Of a DNA stretch of 8,647 bases, positions 6,310-8,647 are shown piece by piece. The DNA comes from an uncultured Erysipelotrichaceae bacterium (GTDB lineage Bacteria; Bacillota_I; Bacilli_A; RF39; UBA660), in assembly GCA_902783345.1 (NCBI GenBank), contig CACZQI010000005.1, positions 1 to 8,647 on the forward strand, read 5' to 3'. The notes under the pieces are model-generated. The model made no database searches and had not been told where the DNA came from. It was given only the letters and a program-made list of their open reading frames with translations. Position numbers and translations under genes: made by a program. Each line of letters opens with the position of its first letter. Position 1 is the stretch's first letter.

Positions 6310-7320
6310 ATGAAAAAATTAAAATATATCTTTAGAGCATTAAAAAGTTTAAATATTAGAAATATGTTTAAAGTAGCCAAAAAAGTTAGTAAAAAAGCCC
6401 ATAAATTAACTTTATTTATTTTAATTGATATGGTATATTGTGGCTTTAAATATGGTGCTGGCTATTATGATTATCAAGAATTTGAATTTTATAATTTAAA
6501 AAAGGATGAAAGAAAAACATATCTTACAAGAACTAAGAATAATTTAATTATTAAAACTTATAATAATAAAGAATATTTTCCTAGATTTGATCAAAAGGAT
6601 GAATTTAATAAAATATTTAAAAAATATATAAAAAGAGATTATTTAGTAATTAATGATAAGTCTTTTAAAGAGTTTGAGAAGTTTATTTCTAAACATAATC
6701 CTATTATTGTTAAACCAATTGATGGTTCAGGTGGATTAAATGTTGAAAAGTATGAAATAGATGATGAGTCTAATGTTAAAGCTTTATTTAATACTTTACT
6801 TATTAGAAAACAATTGCTTATAGAAGAATGTATTAATCAGCATGAAAAATTAAATAAATTATATCCTGATGCAGTTAATAGTTTAAGATTATTTACTTTT
6901 TATGATGGTAGTGAAGCCCACAACTTAAATAGTGTTTTTAAAATAGGTAATGGGGGAGTAACTGATAATTTTTCAAGTGGTAGTATGTATACCTTTGTAA
7001 GTGATGAAGGAAAAGTTTTATGTCCCGCTATTGATAAAGATGATAATTATTTTGAAAATCATCCAGTTACTAAGAAAAAAATAGTTGGTTTTGAAATACC
7101 AATGTATAATGAAGCAGTAAACTTAGTTAAAGAAGCAAGTAAAGTTATACCAGAGGTAAAATATGTTGGGTGGGATGTTGCGATTACCCCAAATGGACCA
7201 GTTATAATTGAAGGAAATTCTTATCCTGGAGTATTCCAAATGAAGCCATCTTTTAGCGCAGAACATATTGGATTAATCCCAAAATATGAAAAATATATGG
7301 ATATTGATTTAAAAAAATAG
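6310..7320 (+). CDS. Sugar-transfer-associated ATP-grasp domain protein
   Basis: This 336-residue protein has an ATP-grasp fold of the 'sugar-transfer associated ATP-grasp' type (ATPgrasp_ST), whose members often sit in polysaccharide or cell-surface gene clusters. The basic, helical N-terminal region (1-50) is followed by the nucleotide-binding part: IIVKPIDGSGG (132-142) with K135 and the glycine loop, then LLIEECI (169-175) as the hinge. The substrate and metal half has NSLRLFTF (190-197, R193), GVTDNFSSG (216-224), YVGWDVAITPNGPVIIEGNSY (285-305), where D289, E301 and N303 are likely Mg-ATP ligands, and the final PGVFQ. These catalytic positions look intact, so the enzyme is probably active, forming an amide or similar bond with ATP. 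The substrate is unknown, and no glycosyltransferase is nearby. The start is supported by GTGATG 6 bases upstream. Confidence 0.85.
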   Translation: MKKLKYIFRALKSLNIRNMFKVAKKVSKKAHKLTLFILIDMVYCGFKYGAGYYDYQEFEFYNLKKDERKTYLTRTKNNLIIKTYNNKEYFPRFDQKDEFNKIFKKYIKRDYLVINDKSFKEFEKFISKHNPIIVKPIDGSGGLNVEKYEIDDESNVKALFNTLLIRKQLLIEECINQHEKLNKLYPDAVNSLRLFTFYDGSEAHNLNSVFKIGNGGVTDNFSSGSMYTFVSDEGKVLCPAIDKDDNYFENHPVTKKKIVGFEIPMYNEAVNLVKEASKVIPEVKYVGWDVAITPNGPVIIEGNSYPGVFQMKPSFSAEHIGLIPKYEKYMDIDLKK

Positions 7321-7327
7321 AAAAATA

Positions 7328-7370
7328 CTTGAACAAAAGGATAAAATGTATTATAATCTTTGTGTTCAAG
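7328..7370 (+). repeat. Inverted repeat enclosing the tRNA promoter
   Basis: CTTGAACA (7328-7335) recurs as its perfect reverse complement TGTTCAAG (7363-7370). After one mismatched pair the symmetry continues inward for six more pairs (7337-7342 with 7356-7361, one a G-T), leaving a 13-base loop. The left arm contains the -35 box, the right arm the predicted start site. No T run follows, so it is not a standard terminator for the upstream gene. Confidence 0.65.
7329..7357 (+). promoter_or_regulatory. Sigma-A promoter of the tRNA-Arg gene
   Basis: TTGAAC (7329-7334) and TATAAT (7352-7357) are spaced by 17 bases, near consensus. Transcription would start at about 7364, some 15 bases before the mature tRNA 5' end. 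It begins a non-coding stretch (7321-7814) that also holds the tRNA, its terminator, a second promoter and a T-box leader; only 7497-7571 appears to be plain AT-rich spacer. Confidence 0.85.
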
Positions 7371-7378
7371 CAAGTTAT

Positions 7379-7455
7379 GTCCCCGTAGCTCAGTTGGATA
7401 GAGCATACGCCTTCTAAGCGTACGGTCGCGCGTTCGAATCGCGCCGGAGACACCA
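7379..7455 (+). tRNA. tRNA-Arg (anticodon TCT), CCA encoded
   Basis: The full cloverleaf can be drawn. Acceptor arms are 7379-7385 and 7445-7451. The D stem is GCTC/GAGC (7388-7391 with 7401-7404). The anticodon stem is TACGC/GCGTA (7406-7410 with 7418-7422) around loop CTTCTAA, giving anticodon TCT (7413-7415), which reads AGA. The variable loop has 5 nt (7423-7427). The T stem is GCGCG/CGCGC around TTCGAAT (7433-7439). Discriminator A is 7452 and CCA 7453-7455. The acceptor stem has one mismatch, C4-A69 (7382 and 7448). AGA is the main Arg codon in these AT-rich genes. Confidence 0.95.
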
Positions 7456-7466
7456 CTTTTGATATT

Positions 7467-7496
7467 AAGGAATTTACCAAGATAAGTTCCTTTTTT
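7467..7496 (+). terminator. Rho-independent terminator after tRNA-Arg
   Basis: A 10-bp stem, AAGGAATTTA (7467-7476) with TAAGTTCCTT (7483-7492), contains one G-T pair and a 6-nt loop. It is followed by a T run interrupted by one A. It lies 12 bases after the tRNA CCA end, so the tRNA is a single-gene unit. Confidence 0.9.
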
Positions 7497-7571
7497 ATTT
7501 TATATTTATTTAGTCATAATAATAATAGAATATTAAAAAGAAAAAATACACACATACATAGAGATATAATC

Positions 7572-7600
7572 TTGATTTGTCATAATATTCATGATAAAAT
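7572..7600 (+). promoter_or_regulatory. Promoter of the T-box/DUF1653/serS operon
   Basis: TTGATT (7572-7577) and TAAAAT (7595-7600) are 17 bases apart, and TGA directly before the -10 adds an extended -10 element. The predicted start, about 7607, coincides with the beginning of T-box Stem I. A 6-3-6 inverted repeat (CATGAT at 7590-7595, ATCATG at 7599-7604) overlaps the -10. Confidence 0.8.
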
Positions 7601-7606
7601 CATGTT

Positions 7607-7798
7607 TGTAATGCGATGATATAGGATTAGTAATTAAATGATTTTTTATAGAGAGTTAACGGTTGGTGAAAGTTAATAAAATAGTTTAATGAATCTACCT
7701 ATTAGTGATGTTAATAGCATCCGGCTTAGCCGTTATAATAATTAAGTATATAAAGGGATGGTACCGCCTATTAGGCTCCTTAAGGTAGCATCCTTTTT
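7607..7798 (+). promoter_or_regulatory. T-box riboswitch leader, serine-specific (specifier TCT)
   Basis: This leader RNA reads the charging state of tRNA-Ser and controls transcription into the DUF1653 and serS genes. Stem I shows the ATGAT k-turn-like base (7616-7620), the lower stem ATAGG/CCTAT (7621-7625 with 7698-7702), the AGTA S-turn strand (7629-7632), GAGAG (7651-7655), and the distal GGTTGGTGAA (7661-7670) in a TTAAC/GTTAA stem. GAA-TCT-ACC places the specifier at 7694-7696, a Ser codon. A small hairpin CGGC-TTA-GCCG (7722-7732) follows. The T-box core AAAGGGATGGTACCGC (7752-7767) contains the bulge TGGTACC (7759-7765). The antiterminator pairs 7754-7758 with 7777-7781 and GCCT/AGGC (7766-7769 with 7773-7776), and it excludes the terminator at 7756-7793. 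Uncharged tRNA-Ser would favour the antiterminator and so raise expression. Confidence 0.93.
7756..7798 (+). terminator. Regulated terminator of the T-box leader
   Basis: GGATGGTACC (7756-7765) pairs with GGTAGCATCC (7784-7793) with a single G-G mismatch, followed by five T (7794-7798). Its 5' arm is shared with the T-box antiterminator, so the two structures are mutually exclusive. Confidence 0.9.
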
Positions 7799-7814
7799 CA
7801 TTGGGGAGATGATT

Positions 7815-8060
7815 ATGAGAAATATAAAAATAAATACTATTTATAAACACTTTAAAGGTGATTTATATTTAGTTATGGATTTAGCAAGACACTCGGAAAC
7901 GAATGAAATGATGGTGGTTTATCGTGGATTATATGAAGATGCGCCTTTATATGTAAGGCCACTTGAAAATTTTTTAGCGGAGGTAGACCATAAAAAATAT
8001 AAAGAAGCTAAACAAAAATATCGATTTGAAGAAATAAATATAGAAAGTAGGAATAAATAA
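7815..8060 (+). CDS. DUF1653 family small protein
   Basis: This 81-residue soluble protein is made almost entirely of one DUF1653 domain of unknown function. The family pattern is clear: a short basic start, [21 protein letters not shown] (9-29), VVYRGLYED (34-42) and [13 protein letters not shown] (46-58), with a charged helical C-terminal tail (59-81). The beta-rich KHFKG/HSET/VRP signature is what identifies it. ATG 7815 is chosen because GGGGAG (7803-7808) sits at the right distance; ATG 7809 would be too close, and the frame extension up to 7758 runs through the terminator hairpin. Its stop codon shares one base with the serS start. It is the first gene after the serine T-box, so its level should rise when tRNA-Ser is uncharged. 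The function is not known; a link to translation or serine is inferred from position only. Confidence 0.9.
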   Translation: MRNIKINTIYKHFKGDLYLVMDLARHSETNEMMVVYRGLYEDAPLYVRPLENFLAEVDHKKYKEAKQKYRFEEINIESRNK

Positions 8061-8647
8061 TGATAGATATTAAATTAATAAGAGAAAATAGAGATTTAGT
8101 TAAAGAAAATATTAAAAAGAAATTTCAAGATGAAAAATTACCTTTAGTAGATGAAGTATTTGAATTAGATGCTGAGGTTAGAGAAGCTAAACTAAAAGGT
8201 GATAATTTAAGGGCTGAAAAGAACAATTTATCAAAAAGTATCGGACTTTTAATGCGTGATGGTAAAAAGGAAGAAGCTGAAAAAGTAAAAGCTCAAATTG
8301 CTGATATGGATGCTCAAATTAAAATTTTAGAAATATCAGAAGAAAAGAAAAATGCCCTTATTAAAGAAAAAATGATGGTTATCCCTAACATTATTGATGA
8401 GAGCGTTCCTATTGGTAAGGATGATACAGAAAATGTAGAAGTTGAAAGATTTGGAGAGCCAGTAGTTCCTGACTATGAAATACCATATCATGCTGATATT
8501 ATTAATGCATTAGGTGGTTTAGATAAAGAATCAGCTGGTCGTACTAGTGGTGAAGGTTTTTATTATCTTTTAGGTGATATTGCGCGTTTACATGAAGCAA
8601 TGATTGCTTATGCTAGAGATTATATGATTGATAAAGGCTTTACATAT
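8060..8647 (+). CDS. serS: Seryl-tRNA synthetase, N-terminal part (3' end outside window)
   Basis: SerS charges tRNA-Ser with serine in the cytosol. The first 196 of about 425 residues are present and the frame is open to the window end. The start [21 protein letters not shown] is the usual SerS opening. Residues about 28-105 are a charged, heptad-like helical hairpin, the coiled-coil arm that grips the long variable arm of tRNA-Ser. It is followed by MVIPNIIDESVPIGKDD (106-122), and the beginning of the class II core, SAGRTSGEGFYYLLGDIARLHEAM (158-181). Motifs 1-3 lie partly or wholly beyond the window. The start ATG overlaps the stop of the DUF1653 gene (TAATG). The upstream T-box with a serine specifier agrees with the identification. 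Confidence 0.96.
   Translation, partial: MIDIKLIRENRDLVKENIKKKFQDEKLPLVDEVFELDAEVREAKLKGDNLRAEKNNLSKSIGLLMRDGKKEEAEKVKAQIADMDAQIKILEISEEKKNALIKEKMMVIPNIIDESVPIGKDDTENVEVERFGEPVVPDYEIPYHADIINALGGLDKESAGRTSGEGFYYLLGDIARLHEAMIAYARDYMIDKGFTY

Noticed and set aside
7221..7406. Minus-strand 61-residue frame
   Set aside because: It overlaps the end of the ATP-grasp gene and the tRNA, has no ribosome site and no recognisable domain.
7253..7480. Minus-strand 75-residue reading frame over the tRNA, with the sequence SPARFERATVRLEG
   Set aside because: This is the translation of the antisense strand of a tRNA gene, a common source of spurious proteins. The tRNA cloverleaf and promoter explain the region.
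1..8647. CRISPR array, insertion-sequence ends, prophage or defence island
   Set aside because: No regularly spaced repeats, terminal inverted repeats, target-site duplications or recognisable phage or defence genes were seen; the Rpn-family tail at the left edge is the only mobile-type element.

Overview
The window is strongly AT-rich and reads as chromosome of a spore-forming member of the Bacillota (class Bacilli). The supporting signs are a SufC-SufD-SufS-SufU iron-sulfur operon with SufU rather than IscU, the engulfment protein SpoIIP, a T-box riboswitch ahead of seryl-tRNA synthetase, and ribosome binding sites of the AGGAGG/GGTGAT type. All tryptophans are TGG and no frame is broken by an in-frame TGA, so the Mycoplasma code is not in use. 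The compact layout, with stop and start codons overlapping at most junctions, and the shortened SufD suggest a streamlined uncultured gut-type Bacilli lineage. That placement is inference. All genes are on the + strand.

Region 1 (1-557): the 3' end of a PD-(D/E)XK transposase-like gene of the Rpn family, whose C-terminal tail has been tandemly duplicated, followed by a terminator. Region 2 (572-1859): a promoter with a perfect 11-1-11 inverted repeat of Fur-box type, then a Fur-family repressor and a membrane permease of the 10TM heavy-metal exporter (ArsP_2-like) type. Region 3 (1882-4978): sufC, a short sufD-like gene, sufS and sufU, overlapping or abutting, closed by a terminator. No sufB is present. 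Together, regions 2 and 3 form a metal and Fe-S neighbourhood: the Fur-like protein senses metal, the permease moves it, and the Suf proteins build it into clusters using sulfur taken from cysteine.

Region 4 (5026-6278): spoIIP and a 111-residue single-span membrane protein translationally coupled to it. Region 5 (6310-7320): an ATP-grasp protein of the sugar-transfer-associated type. Region 6 (7321-7814) has no protein gene. It holds a near-consensus promoter embedded in a long inverted repeat, a tRNA-Arg(TCT) with one acceptor-stem mismatch, a terminator, a second strong promoter and a complete T-box leader with specifier TCT (Ser). Region 7 (7815-8647): a DUF1653 gene and the 5' part of serS, both controlled by the T-box.

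The most unusual points are the SUF operon with a small SufD-like scaffold and no SufB, the duplicated Rpn tail, the Fur-type operator in front of a putative metal exporter, the inverted repeat framing the tRNA promoter, and DUF1653 placed under serine T-box control. I did not find a defence system, CRISPR array or other wholly new system.
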